Source: Silene latifolia | Taxonomy: Eukaryota; Streptophyta; Magnoliopsida; Caryophyllales; Caryophyllaceae | NCBI RefSeq assembly: GCF_048544455.1 | Contig: NC_133532.1 | Location: 21,206,948-21,270,947 of the forward strand | Length of the DNA stretch: 64,000 nucleotides | Reading direction: 5' to 3' | Part shown: piece by piece, positions 1-10,897 of the stretch | How positions within the stretch are numbered: the first letter of the stretch is position 1 | Layout of the letters: every line of letters starts with the position of its first letter | Program-made: the position numbers and the translations under genes | Notes under the pieces: model-generated | Seen by the model: only the letters and a program-made list of their open reading frames with translations | Told to the model about the DNA's origin: nothing | The model's database searches: none

Positions 1-2037
1 TTTTTATAATATCCTACCTTCATGCTCATGAGCTCCAGTCAACGTTCTCTCAACTTACTTCCATCCCTCTTTTCCCCTTTTTACTTAATAAAACCAATTA
101 ATAATTCATCTCCTTTTCTCTTTCTACCTATCTCTTTAGTAATTTGTTTATTTTCTCATAGCTCCACCATTCTAATTCCATTAAATCATATCAATAACTT
201 ATAATTTTTCTTATCATTTATCCTCTCTCATCTTGCTTCTCACTCACCCTTGTCACCATCAAGTCTACACACTAATGGTTACTCTTCCATTAGTCGTATC
301 TCCCTTTCATATCTCTAGGAAACCAAACATTTACCTCATACCGTTAATTGCCCAAAGAATTACACACTAGGCTCACCTCTTGATATTCCAAATTCCCAAG
401 TCAACCACTATCTACTCATCGCGGCATAACTCGATCCCACTATACACCATTCGTTTCCATCTCTCTATAGCGACCTTTTATCACATATATCCTTAAGCAA
501 CTCAATCCTAACCGTCTCCCTCCATAAATCCTTACACATCCCAATATGCCACTATTCGTATCCCTCATTTCAATCTTTCATTCTCATGTTTCTTCACACT
601 TACTTCACCTTTGCCCATATACACTTACTTTTATATTACTCAACACACGATTATGTTACTCATCGTATCTCACAAAACATGCTCTTTACCTCAAATAGCC
701 CATTAATCTACTCTTTTCTTGTTCCACTATCCTTCACAACCACATATAACTCATGTCCTTTATATCCAACACCTATCCCTCATAAACCGGCATTCTCCCT
801 ATCATAGCATTTGGTAACTTACGTATCAAGACCGTCACATATATAAAAGAACGCTTTAAGACCCAAAACCTACGTGTACATACCCTACGACTCAAAACAA
901 ATATAAGAACATAACCACCGACTCAAACTGAAGGTAAGAACATAGCCACTAACTCAAAATTAAGGTGAAAATATAACCACCGACTCAAAATAGCCGCACA
1001 CTGAGGTACTCGGTCGAGTACATAGCATACTAGGTCGAGTACAGGATACTCGGTCGAGTAACTATATTACTCGGCCGAGTTTTCGACTCCAGAAGCGAAC
1101 GTAATTATCACAGAGGATTACTCGGTCGAGTATTGGAAATACTCGGCCGAGTAGCCCTTACTCGGTCGAGTATTACTTTACTCGGTCGAGTACCAACACA
1201 ATTCTCAGCATCGACCAGTTTTCGTAAAACAGTCATATCTCACTCGTTACTTGGTCGTTTTGGGAGTGTGACATATCATTAGAATCGTAAGAAGACAAGC
1301 TATCACCTCAACTTGGAATCACAGCCATATCATTTCTAGAAATCGACTTATAACAGTTTTAAGACAACCCTTTCGTAATCGTTCTTTATACAAATCAAGT
1401 TTCCTAAGCCAAAACGACTTGAACATACATAAGGCAACAATAACAATTCAATACCTCTAAAAACCAGTACATAGTTTAACATTTATCATACTCACATTAA
1501 AATTAAACACGACATTCACATATATAGACGCACGACCTTATTCACGATTCTACCAACAATCAAGCATTAAAATCATCATGTTCATATGCACATGTACCAC
1601 TACCATACTTCATGCTCAACATTGTATTAAACAGGTACCATGATCACATTCTTCATGCTCAATATCAATCAGATACGAATTTACAATTCACCCTTCATAT
1701 TTTACCATGTTTCAACACTTAACATGCCAACATATTCCATGCTCAAAGTTTAACATCAACAAATCCTCGATACATCTTTCAACAACTATCACATTCCACT
1801 TCTTTCATCATTTCATCCAACCATGAACAAGATTCACTATATGTATCAAACACACATGACTCAAACTTACAACAGTTTCCCCCCCATGTGACCGGCTTGA
1901 GATCGTAAGGGCCTTAGTGCGACTCCGGGACGTCTCCCAAGTCTTTGCGGTAGCTCCAAACAACTCTCCCCGGGTTCATTTTATTTAGACTCCCTAAGTT
2001 CATTGGGTTCATTAGTTTTAAGGTGCCGGGATCTTCG
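1..2037 (-). mobile_element. internal leader of gypsy element A, non-coding part
   Basis: This is the start of the internal region of a minus-strand Ty3/gypsy element whose 5' LTR and primer-binding site lie just to the right. No frame on either strand gives a recognisable gag or pol; the ORFs are short and low-complexity. It holds a palindrome array at 1007-1192 and, near 900-990, a short degenerate repeat around the phrase gactcaaaat. The stretch before the PBS (about 1868-2037) resembles the same stretch of the chromovirus at 27390-27545, which supports relatedness. The coding part, if present, is left of the window. Confidence 0.6.
1007..1192. repeat. palindrome array in leader of element A (8 units)
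   Basis: Eight near-palindromic 14-mers of the form TACTCG-NN-CGAGTA stand in two blocks of four. Spacers are 7, 5, 7 bp in the first block and 7, 5, 7 in the second, with a linker of about 38 bp between blocks. The centre is mostly GT or GC, and one unit has a mutated arm. The location is between PBS and the expected gag start. The role is unknown; see findings. Confidence 0.85.
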
Positions 2038-2049
2038 GCTCTGATACCA
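2038..2049 (-). other. primer-binding site, element A (tRNA-iMet type)
   Basis: On the minus strand this reads TGGTATCAGAGC, the standard plant PBS complementary to the 3' end of initiator methionine tRNA. It starts three bases inside the LTR end at 2053. It fixes the element's orientation (minus) and shows that the adjacent LTR is the 5' LTR. Confidence 0.9.
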
Positions 2050-3174
2050 CTTTGTAACACCCCCTCATACCAAGGTACCTTACCAAGGACTACCCTAGAA
2101 TGAAAGGCTGTTACCATCTCGGTTTCCCGAGATTAGTATATCAAAGTTACCAATTCCAAACAACCTTTATTAAAGTATAAAGAGTTAGTGATTACATGTT
2201 TCCAAAACCAAACCAAAGTATAACTGTGAAAGGTCTAACAACTACAAAGATTGCAAGCTAAGTCTCTTGACGGCGGAAGCTAGACTCGAGTGATGACTCC
2301 CCGTGACTGTCCCATAGCTAAACATCTGCATTACCTGTCATAATCTGCTCACCATCCCCGAATAGATCACCGCAGGTTTTACAAAACAACAACAACGGGG
2401 TAAGTACCGTTCAATCAAGATATGACAGACAAACAATGTAACCGTCTGATCATCCTCCATCCCCGGTCTCCCGATCTCACACAGTAACCGACTACACACC
2501 GAAGTGTGTAGCCCTGCCAGATTACCCATCGCAACAGGTAATCCTTGCCGCCAGTGGGTGACCGCAGCCCATCCCCACCTAGTCCAGCTCATCAACGAGC
2601 GACTAACAATCCCTATCCCTTAATGTGCACATCCCCTCCCGTGACGGGTTCCACGGAGGGCGAACTAGGGTGTGAAGCCACTCCCGCAAGTGACTCCACC
2701 ACAATCACACACACAGCATCACAACTGTCACAACACCACAACCGTCCCAACACAACCACACCAACACCGTTACCACAACACCCAACCTCCGATGATCAGC
2801 AGATAACAACAATTATAAAACATATGCAATCTCAATCAATTAACAGTACTGAGTAGGAGAAACCCTACCTTTTCGCAATCCGCTTACGCTGCAATCAACC
2901 ATACAAATGCATAACAATTATCACAACGTCACCTACAACAACATTCATATAATTCCAATCACTAACTGCATAACCCCATATCCCCCAATACATGAATAAA
3001 GACAAACCCTAGAATTAATCATCAACAACATAGGGATAAAGACTTACCGCCGCAAGAAACAAAGGATGAATGCACTTGTTATGATCACACACACACAAGG
3101 GGAGATTTGGAGAGGATTAGAGCGTCATTTGCGTGATTAGGTTTTATGAAATGTAATTGGAAACTGTTTTGCGT

Positions 3175-3183
3175 TTATATATA
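3175..3183 (-). promoter_or_regulatory. TATA box of element A LTR
   Basis: The minus strand reads TATATATAA about 50 bp downstream of the palindrome array. That is the expected U3 position, about 230 bp from the LTR start. Confidence 0.6.
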
Positions 3184-3234
3184 ACTCTAATCCTTTCTAA
3201 ATCAACCGCGGAAAATATTACCCGTCAGACCGGA

Positions 3235-3380
3235 TACTCGGTCGAGTATAGAGTATACTCGCCCGAGTATCCTCTACTCGGTCGAGTATTCATCATACTC
3301 GGCCGAGTATGCCTCGGCAGAACCCAAACAGAAAGCACATTTAGCACTACTCGGCCGAGTAGGCTCTACTCGGTCGAGTA
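3235..3380. repeat. palindrome array in U3 of element A LTR (6 units)
   Basis: Six 14-mers TACTCG-NN-CGAGTA are present. The first four have spacers 7, 5, 7; a 38-bp linker containing cagaacccaaacag follows, then a pair with spacer 5. Centres are GT, CC or GC. In the minus reading they lie immediately upstream of the TATA box. Confidence 0.85.
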
Positions 3381-3408
3381 CTTAGCTTAATAAATCCCTA
3401 ATATTACA

Positions 3409-3842
3409 GTATAGTCATGTGAGATCTTGTTTGATTTATCATCATGAATGCTATAAGAATATCAAATTTTTATAATTTCTAATAATGTGTAACTAAAGAT
3501 ATGCACTAAAGATATGCACGTTACAAAACGTGCCTCGACAAGTGTGATAAAGCAACTGTAACCTTTGGTCTGGATGGGAGGGAGTATAATTTTAATATTT
3601 AATATAATATGGAGTAGTAATTAGTAAGTATTATAGATTTCTAATAATTATTAATTAGATAATAGTATACTATCTAGTAATCTAATATATTATAACTTAA
3701 AATTACTTAATAAAAACTTGAAAATTGAAGACATATATAATTTGATAACTTGAATTTATATATGTAAAAATGTAGAATAAAATAGATAGAGAGGTGAGAA
3801 ACTGGAAAGTGTGAGGATTAGTGTCGGAATTTTTGTGTGTGT
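3409..3842. other. AT-rich flank between two retroelements
   Basis: This is a non-coding, AT-rich spacer between element A and the Ogre-like insertion. No gene is visible. Near 3570-3590 the string ggagggagta resembles the end of a Stowaway-type MITE, but no partner end was found. Its right end forms the target of the Ogre-like element. Confidence 0.5.
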
Positions 3843-3847
3843 GTTGT
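3843..3847. repeat. target site duplication GTTGT (left)
   Basis: GTTGT directly precedes the left LTR, and the same five bases follow the right LTR at 17811-17815. A 5-bp duplication is typical of LTR retrotransposon integration and defines the element as 3848-17810. Confidence 0.9.
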
Positions 3848-5843
3848 TGTGGACATGGGCCACGTCTCGGTCTGCGGATTTAAGGCCACCTATCGGTCCG
3901 CGGTCGCGGGCCACCTGCACGCCAGGCCAAACTGTGGACATGCAGAGGTCTTTTGAAAGCCACGCTCGGCGGCGTAAAATGCTTTCGACCGGATCGCTTT
4001 AGATCGGTCGGTTTCGTCTCGGTAAAGGTCTCGAAACGATTAGAGACGTTCGGAGTCGCCACCAAGCATTTGTGGGATGCTTGGAACCCATTCGAATCCA
4101 CTTTATACCTAGGTCAACCAAGGCAAAAAGCGGTGTTTGACATAGATACTAAAGATAAGGACTCCTCCCCCTTTTAGCATTCTATGCCTAAAATGACTCT
4201 CGTGCGCCCTGGATAAGGCCATCCACTATCCAAAGGTTCTGAGAAAGGGGTGAGGGTACGTATTGGGAAGCCCTTTAATCGGACACCCAATCCCGCCGCG
4301 TTAGCTAGCGCCTCTACCGATCGATCGTGGTTGTTTAAGTGCAAAAGTTGATAGAACGGTGTAAATGCATGAATGCACATCCAGAAGTGTTAACCTAACA
4401 CGTGAGCTTTCTAAGTCGGTTTGTTAATCCAAATATCAAGCATAAGATATCAAGTTGGATTTATATTAATTTGCATGTGAAAACGGAAATTAAACATCCA
4501 TTTACCAAATTCGGGTTATGATGCTTAACACGATCCATTATTTGAAAAAGGATGTCAAATGACAAAGTGTAAAAACGTAAGCTTGTCAATCTGATCCGTC
4601 ATGTATTCGGATTAACCGTAATCGGGATCGTCCTAGACAAGTGCTAAAAACGAGGCAGAACAGCGCCAGGCAGCCTCATTGGGGCGCGAGCCTATTGGCG
4701 ATGGAAGGGGCTCTGCCCTGGTTTTGAAATGTGAAAACAGGTTGTCCCTTGGGGCGCGAGCCATGAGCCGACCCAAGGGGGCGTCTCCTGGGTTTTGAAA
4801 AGGTTGTTTAAAACCGTATTTATGATGAAAGATTTGCAAGTATGATTTCCATGACTCGGAATAATTACTATTATGTTAGTAATATTCGTTGTCGGATTTG
4901 CATGTTTTGAAAAGCATAATAAAATGGTAAAAGGAAAATGTTTGATTTGAACTAATTATGTTAAGTTCAATTATTTGTAATTAGTCAAGTTTGTCATCGT
5001 ACTCGGATTAAACCGACATGGTATAAAGAACCAAGGATGATTATGAATTATGACTAATATATTTACAAATGTAAACAAGTGAGAAAAATGGTAAATAAAA
5101 TAAAAGGGTGTTAAAATACCCATTAAAATGTAATTAACCAATAATATCATCGAGTCACGGAATAAACCGTCATGGTATAAAGAACCAAGGATGATTTTTG
5201 TAATGGTCAAAATATGTTTATCATAAAAATGAATTAAAATGGTAAAAACCGTAAAAGTAAAGAAGTAAAAATAAAAGAAAGTGTTGAAGGAAAGACGAAC
5301 TCAAACACGGATGAGTCTGACCCAAGACCCACAAGAGGCGTGAGCTCCCTTGCATAGCAAGGAGCTTCTGTCTCAGACCAAAACTCGGTTTTGGCTCGTC
5401 TAACCTATATTTGAATCGTGTTATGCATTGTTCATGCTTATAGACTCATAAAAACAGTAAATACATGAAATAAAGTGAGTTGTTTACACCCTCAAACTTA
5501 CGTGTATTGATGTTTGCGAAGTAGACGACTTTAGAGACGGTTTTCTCGTTGCGACTACTCACGATCAAAGAAGTTTAATAAAAAGGTGCCTTAAAAAAGG
5601 ATTTAGTTTTGAAAATGAGTTGAAAGTATGTTAATTAAAACATGTTGATTAATGAGTTGAGTTGGTCGAATGGGTCGGTCGAATGCACGGCGACGGTACC
5701 AAACAATATGTGTAAGGCTTGTGTTTACGATCGGTAGGTCGTAAACACGTGTCGATTTTGTGACTTAGGAAGTCGAGTATAGAAGTTTAAGGGAGATGTG
5801 AGGGGGCGGACTCTCGCGTGAAGATTGTGTTGTGTGATGGTGG

Positions 5844-5853
5844 GTATTTATAG
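5844..5853 (-). promoter_or_regulatory. TATA box, Ogre-like 3' LTR
   Basis: The minus strand reads CTATAAATAC, a strong TATA element about 780 bp into the LTR. The identical site is in the other LTR at 17034-17043. Confidence 0.65.
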
Positions 5854-5880
5854 AGAAATGTGGGATGGTAGGTCGGTTGT

Positions 5881-5941
5881 GTTTGCTTAGAGACTAAGCA
5901 AACACCCCATTGAGGCGCGAGCCACCCCGTGACTCAATGGG
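5881..5941. promoter_or_regulatory. paired inverted repeats upstream of LTR TATA box
   Basis: Two hairpin-capable inverted repeats lie side by side just upstream (minus sense) of the TATA box. The first, 5881-5903, has 10-bp arms GTTTGCTTAG/CTAAGCAAAC and a 3-base loop. The second, 5906-5941, has 9-bp arms CCCATTGAG/CTCAATGGG around a GCGCGAGCC core. In the right LTR each has one arm mismatch. Confidence 0.6.
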
Positions 5942-6630
5942 CTGTACTGTCCCTTTCGCAAATTTGGATTTTGCATTTGTTCTAACCAATGTTTTGTTGG
6001 TTATGATTTGTGGTCTTTGAGGTTTGCTTAGCCGTGTAAGCTTACTCTTAGGTGATATTTGGGGTAGGTATTTTGTGTCTTTGACTCGGGTTTGACCCGT
6101 GTGAGTCGGGATTTGAATTTTCAGTCGATTTTTGGCTCGGTGTCGGTTTTGACTCTAATTAGGGTCATTTTAATGGAAATGACATGATGAAGACATTCAT
6201 GGCATTATTTTGGACATTCGAGATTTGGGTTGACTCGGGTTGACTCAGGTTGACTCGAGTTACAGGTTTCGAGTCGGTTTTTGGCTCGGTGTCAGTTTAG
6301 ACTCTAAATAGGGTCATTTTAATGGAAATGACATGATGAAAACATTCATGGCATTATTTTTGACATTCGAGATTTGGGTTGACTCGGGTTGACTCAGGTT
6401 GACTCGAGTTGTGAGTTTCTAAGTCGGTTTTGGGTCCGAAGACGGTTTTAACTCTAAATAGTGTTATTTTAATGCAAATGAAGTTAGAAAACTTTTGAAA
6501 TCATTTTCATATTCGAGTAGTGCATTAAACCGTCTCATGTATAGCCAATCCACGCACACATATCAAAAACACGTTATAGTCCGATCATCATCGGGTGGTT
6601 TTTGGAAGGTGCACATACTGGGTATCTACA

Positions 6631-6643
6631 GAGCCCCCACTTT
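6631..6643 (-). other. polypurine tract of Ogre-like element
   Basis: The minus strand reads AAAGTGGGGGCTC immediately before the LTR start TGTAGATACCC. This is the expected plus-strand primer position and composition, and it fixes the 3' LTR boundary at 6630. Confidence 0.75.
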
Positions 6644-6875
6644 GATTGAGGCTTGGACAGGACGAAAGTCAAAGTATGATCTCCAGGTCGATCGAAGATT
6701 ACAACCTGAAGACCATTGCGACATCGACGCGACTCAAAAGGGTTTGAGCCAAGGACCTGCCGTCGGGAAGGGCGACGTCGAGGCAACTTGAGGATTCGAG
6801 TCAAGGACCTGCCATCGGGAACATTTTAGAGTCTGTCGACTTCCGATTCGGGTCGTTTAAAGTCCATTAGACTAC
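6644..6875. other. 3' non-coding region of Ogre-like element, segment 1
   Basis: Unique-looking sequence between the PPT and the first repeat array. A phrase meaning 'caaggacctgccgtcggga' is present twice (about 6752 and 6803). No coding sequence was recognised. Confidence 0.5.
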
Positions 6876-7250
6876 GTATAAAGGCTCGCCAGCCATAAGA
6901 AGGAATCATACCTGAGGCATCTTCAGGATACGTCCTTCAATCATTTGCGCGCAAAGGCTTGCCAGCCGGTGTTGAAGGTGGTGCGTTTTGAGGCTTGCCA
7001 GCCATAGGAAGGAGTCATACTTGAGGCATCTTCGAGATATGTCCTTGAGTCGTATCTCGTGTGCGTACAAAGGCTCGCCAGCTGTGATAAGGAGTCGTAC
7101 CCGAGGCATCTTCGGGATTCGTCCTTGAGTTGTACATTGTTTGCGGACAAAGGCTCGCCAGCTTGTGAAAAGGAGTCGTACCTGAGGCATCTTCGGGATA
7201 CGTCCTTGAGTTGTATCTTGTTTGCGGACAAAGGCTCGCCAGCCATGGTG
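6876..7250. repeat. tandem repeats of about 70-81 bp
   Basis: About five imperfect copies share aaaggctcgccagc and aggcatcttcgggat. Clear copies begin at 7068, 7148 and 7229, a period of 80-81 bp, with shorter, more diverged copies to the left. ORFs on both strands here (for example 6906-7292) are by-products of the repeat and look like no known protein. Confidence 0.7.
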
Positions 7251-8224
7251 GTCGAAAGATCGACTGTGGGAAATAGCATGTGTGACATCCATTTGAAAAT
7301 CGGCACTCGCTGGGGAGTTAGAAACATCTCAGGACTCGCCGGGGATATGAGTTGCTGCTCACTGGGAGGTAGCGTATGCTATGTAATCGACGGGGTTAAA
7401 GCCCTTGGACTTGATGGGTCACCGTTTGTTGGGAAGAACCCAGTACTCAATTGGAGTGAATTTGTCTTCTCAAGATTATCTGCATGGTTAGTGACCACAC
7501 AAATCCGCAGTCGCATAGACAAGCACGTTGAATGCAAGCATATAAGCACATAAGCATGTGAGCATGTGAGCAGTTAGCATATAAGCAATTAGCATGTAAT
7601 ATCTCACGCGAAGGGAGATAGAATTTTTGGATGTTGTGAAGCTTAAAAGGCGAGTCTTGTTACTCGTAGATCTGTGATTTGACAGATTGGAGACACGTGA
7701 TCGTTGTGACACTGACTCACGTAGACGCATACTGACAGACTGACAAAAGGGGCAGTCGTGAACACGACACGGGGGTGACTCTGACAGACTTTGCACATGT
7801 AAGTGCAACTCCTTAGCCAAGAAAAGGGTGACAACGCGTATCAAATCCCTGAGGTAGGAGGTCCGCTCGGCTGGGGAACATGAATTGATTATCTTCTCCC
7901 GACATCTTTGCCTCCGTTTGCTTGTTTCAGATCCCTTCCCAAGGTATGATGATTCGGAGAGCGGAACCAAGACCTTGTCATTGTCCGAACCGAGCATTAG
8001 ACTATGGGCGGTTTTGTTTTGGACTATAGTCGAGACTCAAAAGATGTTTGAGGATAAAGGATGGGTGACGTCTCGAAAGAGAAGCCCCCAGAGTGAAAAG
8101 GTGGGAATTTGACAAAACAAGGAATGGACGACATCTTAAGGAAGAAGCCCCCAGTAAAGAGGTATAAGATTAATTTTTGCGGCTAGGTGGGCTACTTTTG
8201 AGGATTGATGCTGATGGATGAGAT
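7251..8224. other. 3' non-coding region of Ogre-like element, segment 2
   Basis: Non-coding DNA between repeat arrays. A short run of cataagca/catgtgagca-type microrepeats lies at 7535-7600. The ORF at 7488-7997 (minus) has no recognisable domain and biased composition, so I do not call it a gene. Confidence 0.5.
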
Positions 8225-8600
8225 TAAAAAGGGGTATGCGGTTGTGTCCTTGTTGGGGACTGCCTACGTATTCGCGTGTTTGCGAAATCAAACCAGATCG
8301 TAGTTCTGAGCTGTGTGTGCAATGGGTTGCAAATTGAAGGTGTGGAAATTGAATGTGTGTGGGGGTGTGGTTGTGCCCTCGTAATAGGACTGCCTACGTA
8401 TTTGCGTGTGTGCGAAATCAAACCAGGTCGTAGTTCTGAATGTGTGCCTAAGCGAGATGTTAGGACCTTAAAGTGATTTTGAGGTGTATGGTTGCGCCCA
8501 TGAAGGACTGCCTACGTATTCACGTGATGTGAAATCAAACCAGATCGTAGTTCTGAATGTGTGCCTAAGCGAGATGTTAGGACATTAAAGTGTGGACGTC
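8225..8600. repeat. direct repeats with 'ggactgcctacgtatt' core
   Basis: Three copies, starting near 8256, 8386 and 8503 (period about 117-130 bp), share a core reading ggactgcctacgtatt and, a little later, gaaatcaaaccag and tcgtagttctga. I recall similar phrases in 3' non-coding regions of Ogre/Tat elements of other plants, which would support the family assignment; I could not check this. Confidence 0.65.
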
Positions 8601-9160
8601 ACGACGGTAAATTCCGTTTGGTGACTCGGAAAATTGATTTGAGAGAATTCCCCTCGATCATGAATCGAAGAGGTGTAATTTTTGAAAATGTTCCTTATCA
8701 TGTGAGCACACTAAAAAGTGGACCCTAAGGGTAGATTGGGTATGTCCCGTTCTCGGTAGCAAAGCATTCGAGGACTCCGTATCTGGGTCAGGGTGAAAAA
8801 GGCTTCGACATTATGGAATGTGGAGCTTGGTAATAATAGGTTTGTTTGACAGATAAAAATCTGGGGTTGAGGGTCACAACGGAAGATTCTGTTTGGTGAC
8901 TCGAAAGTTGATTGGAGATAAATACCTCTTGATCATGAATCGAAGAGGTGTAATTTTTGAAAATGTTCCTTATCATTTGAGCACACTAAAAAGTGGACTC
9001 TAAGGGTAGATTAGGTATGTCCCGTTCTCGATAGCAAAGCATTCGAGGACTCTGTGGGGATTGTGGTGAGAAATGGCTTCAACATTAGGGAATGTGGAGC
9101 TTGGTAATAATGGGTTTGCTTAACAGATAAAAATCTGGAGCAAGAATTTTGTGGTGTTTA
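8601..9160. repeat. direct duplication of about 280 bp
   Basis: Two copies (about 8620-8900 and 8901-9160) share long stretches, including tgatcatgaatcgaagaggt, ttttgaaaatgttccttatc and agcaaagcattcgaggactc. They differ by scattered substitutions. Non-coding. Confidence 0.7.
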
Positions 9161-9289
9161 GGCCGATGGGTAACGGTTTGTAGTGTGGTGCGGAATGTGG
9201 TCTCCGGCTTGATGTGGCCTGAGCACGAAATGGTTGGTAAATAATATGGGATCAGATTTCCATGTCTGGACCTTAAAGGTTAAGGTGTG

Positions 9290-9470
9290 ATATTACGAGC
9301 TTGAGGGGGAATCCTCATAAGCCTAGATAAGTCTCCCTGCAACAGTCTCTAGAAGGACTTAGGGGTGAAGCAGTTTTGGTTATGATCTTGAGGGAAATCC
9401 TCAGGATCCTAGATAGGTCTCCCTGTAATAGTCTGTAGAAGGACTTAGGGGTGAAGGAGTTTTGGTTGAG
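9290..9470. repeat. direct duplication of about 88 bp
   Basis: Two adjacent copies, near 9301 and 9389, share atcctca..gcctagata.gtctccctg and agaaggacttaggggtgaag. Non-coding part of the Ogre-like 3' region. Confidence 0.65.
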
Positions 9471-9775
9471 GTTCTAGCGTTTGGTGTTTTGGATTTGTTG
9501 GTCCCGGAGTTTGGTGGGAAGAAACGTTGGTCATGGGCTTTGGACTTGTTGGTCCTGGACTTGGTGTTTTGGACTGACTTGTTTGGTGTTTTGGACTTGT
9601 CAGTCCGGGATTTTGTGTGTTGGACTCGTTGGTCCTGGGCTTTGGACTTGTTGGTCCTGGACTTCACTTGTCCAGGATTTTGTGTGTTGGATGCTTTCTT
9701 TGGATTTTGGCCTTTTTGGGAAAAGGGTTTCAATCTTGTTTTGTTTTGATTTTGGCTTAGGTCTTGGCCTTGACG
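9471..9775. repeat. short-period degenerate repeat (ttggtcctgg/ggactt)
   Basis: Degenerate repeats of about 30 bp built from ttggacttgttggtcctgga-like phrases. They give apparent ORFs on both strands that are K/S/T/N-rich or W/L-rich and look like no real protein. Confidence 0.6.
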
Positions 9776-10305
9776 TTGGGTGAGTAGCCTTTGGCTTCGG
9801 CTTTTGCTTTGAGTGAATGGCTATTAGCTTGGGCCTTTGATTTTGGCCTTTCGCTTTGACTTTGGGTGAATGGCTATTGGCTTGGGCCTTTGATTTTGGC
9901 CTTTCGCTTTGGCTTTGGGTGAATGGCTATTGGCTTGGGCCTTTGATTTTGGCCTTTCGCTTTGGCTTTGGGTGAATGGATATTGGCTAGGGCCTTTGAT
10001 TTTGGCCTTTCGCTTTGGCTTTGGGTGAATGGCTATTGGCTTGGGCCTTTGATTTTGGCCTTTCGCTTTGGCTTTGGGTGAATGGATATTGGCTTGGGCC
10101 TTTGATTTTGGCCTTTCGCTTTGGCTTTGGGTGAATGGATATTGGCTTGGGCCTTTGATTTTGGCCTTTCGCTTTGGCTTTGGGTGAATGGCCATTAGCT
10201 TGGGCCTTTGATTTTGGCCTTTCGCTTTGGCTTTGAGGGAATGGCTATTGGCTTGGGCCTTTGATTTTGGCCTTTCGCTTTGGCTTTGCTTTTGCCTTGG
10301 TTTTT
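9776..10305. repeat. 53-bp tandem repeat array, about 10 copies
   Basis: Units begin cttgggcctttgattttggc at 9881, 9934, 9987 and 10040 and continue to about 10252, an exact period of 53 bp. Substitutions are few (for example ggctattgg versus ggatattgg). As 53 is not a multiple of three, a reading frame passes through all three phases in turn; the minus strand stays open over seven units and would give a lysine-, proline- and serine-rich repeat. I regard the ORF as a consequence of the repeat. Confidence 0.9.
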
Positions 10306-10897
10306 GATTTATTGGTTCTTTGCCGTCCTTCGTTCGAGGCAGGTAAAGGTGCAGATGGGGATGTACCCGTTGGTGAGAGGTTGATACTTGGTGATGGGAT
10401 GTTTTTGTGGGGAATGGGCTTGCCTTCCATCATTGATCATGAACAAGGAGATGTTCTGGTTTGTTATCTGGGTTCGTCGTAGAATCCCCTTGATAGAAGC
10501 TCGTTCTAAATTGGGTGCTAATGAAAGGTTTCTATTGCCAGACATGGAATAGGTAAAGAGAATGGACACGGAGTTTCGAGTCCTCTGCTTACTCGGTACG
10601 GGACGTCACTCGAGTGTACTCACATTGAATTGGAACATGTTGTTTGTTTTAAATCAATTCTCGTTGTCAACGGGAAATGGTAAAGAGGAGAATATATGAT
10701 AGCTGGAAATTGTGCTTTTATTTAGATAAATAAGATGTTAGCACAGACTCGATGAATACATGTGACTCATGGGGACAGCCCCTAGTTGTCATTTAGGAAT
10801 AAAAGGACAGACACTAGGATAGATGTGAGAAAGCCTAAGACTCGGATTCGGACTCAGACTCAATCGTAGATACGGACTCCTAATCATCACTTTCCTC
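10306..10897. other. spacer downstream of gag-like ORF
   Basis: Non-coding DNA between the 53-bp array and the gag ORF stop. Short ORFs overlap it on both strands without recognisable domains. This is where protease and pol would begin in a complete Ogre, and none is visible. Confidence 0.5.

Larger units (their letters stand above)
2053..3408 (-). mobile_element. 5' LTR of gypsy element A
   Basis: The LTR is 1356 bp with TG...CA termini in plus reading (TGTAACACC at the left, ATATTACA at the right), flanked on the left by an iMet PBS. It is homologous but clearly diverged from the chromovirus LTR at 27561-28936; both share the stretch around the phrase ccactcccgcaagtgactccac. In minus-strand order it contains a palindrome array (3380-3235), a TATA box (3183-3175) and a long R-U5. 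The partner LTR is outside the window, so no target duplication can be checked; the flank at 3409 begins gtata. Confidence 0.85.
3848..6630 (-). mobile_element. 3' LTR of the Ogre-like element
   Basis: The LTR is 2783 bp, beginning TGTGGACAT and ending ATCTACA in plus reading. It aligns along its full length with 15055-17810; length differences come from small indels, for example an extra copy of a short gtcggtcgaatgg-type repeat near 5670. It contains about three copies of a roughly 145-bp direct repeat at 6110-6480 (phrase ttgactcaggttgactcgag), a duplicated motif (ggtataaagaaccaagg) at 5020 and 5172, and four GGCGCGAGC-type GC-rich modules. No coding capacity was recognised. Confidence 0.9.

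Noticed and set aside
1007..1192. Array of regularly spaced short palindromes resembling CRISPR
   Set aside because: Units are 14 bp with 5-8 bp spacers, there are no cas genes, and the arrays lie inside plant LTR retrotransposons.
7488..7997. Minus ORF of 169 codons in the Ogre-like 3' region
   Set aside because: No recognisable domain and repeat-derived termini; also overlapped by other open frames, so judged chance.
9462..9783. Plus-strand ORFs rich in Trp/Leu/Val
   Set aside because: Translation of a degenerate short repeat on the strand opposite to the element; no family resemblance.
9824..10195. Open frame of 123 codons, Lys/Pro/Ser-rich
   Set aside because: Produced entirely by the 53-bp tandem repeat; the frame cycles through three phases and has no domain.
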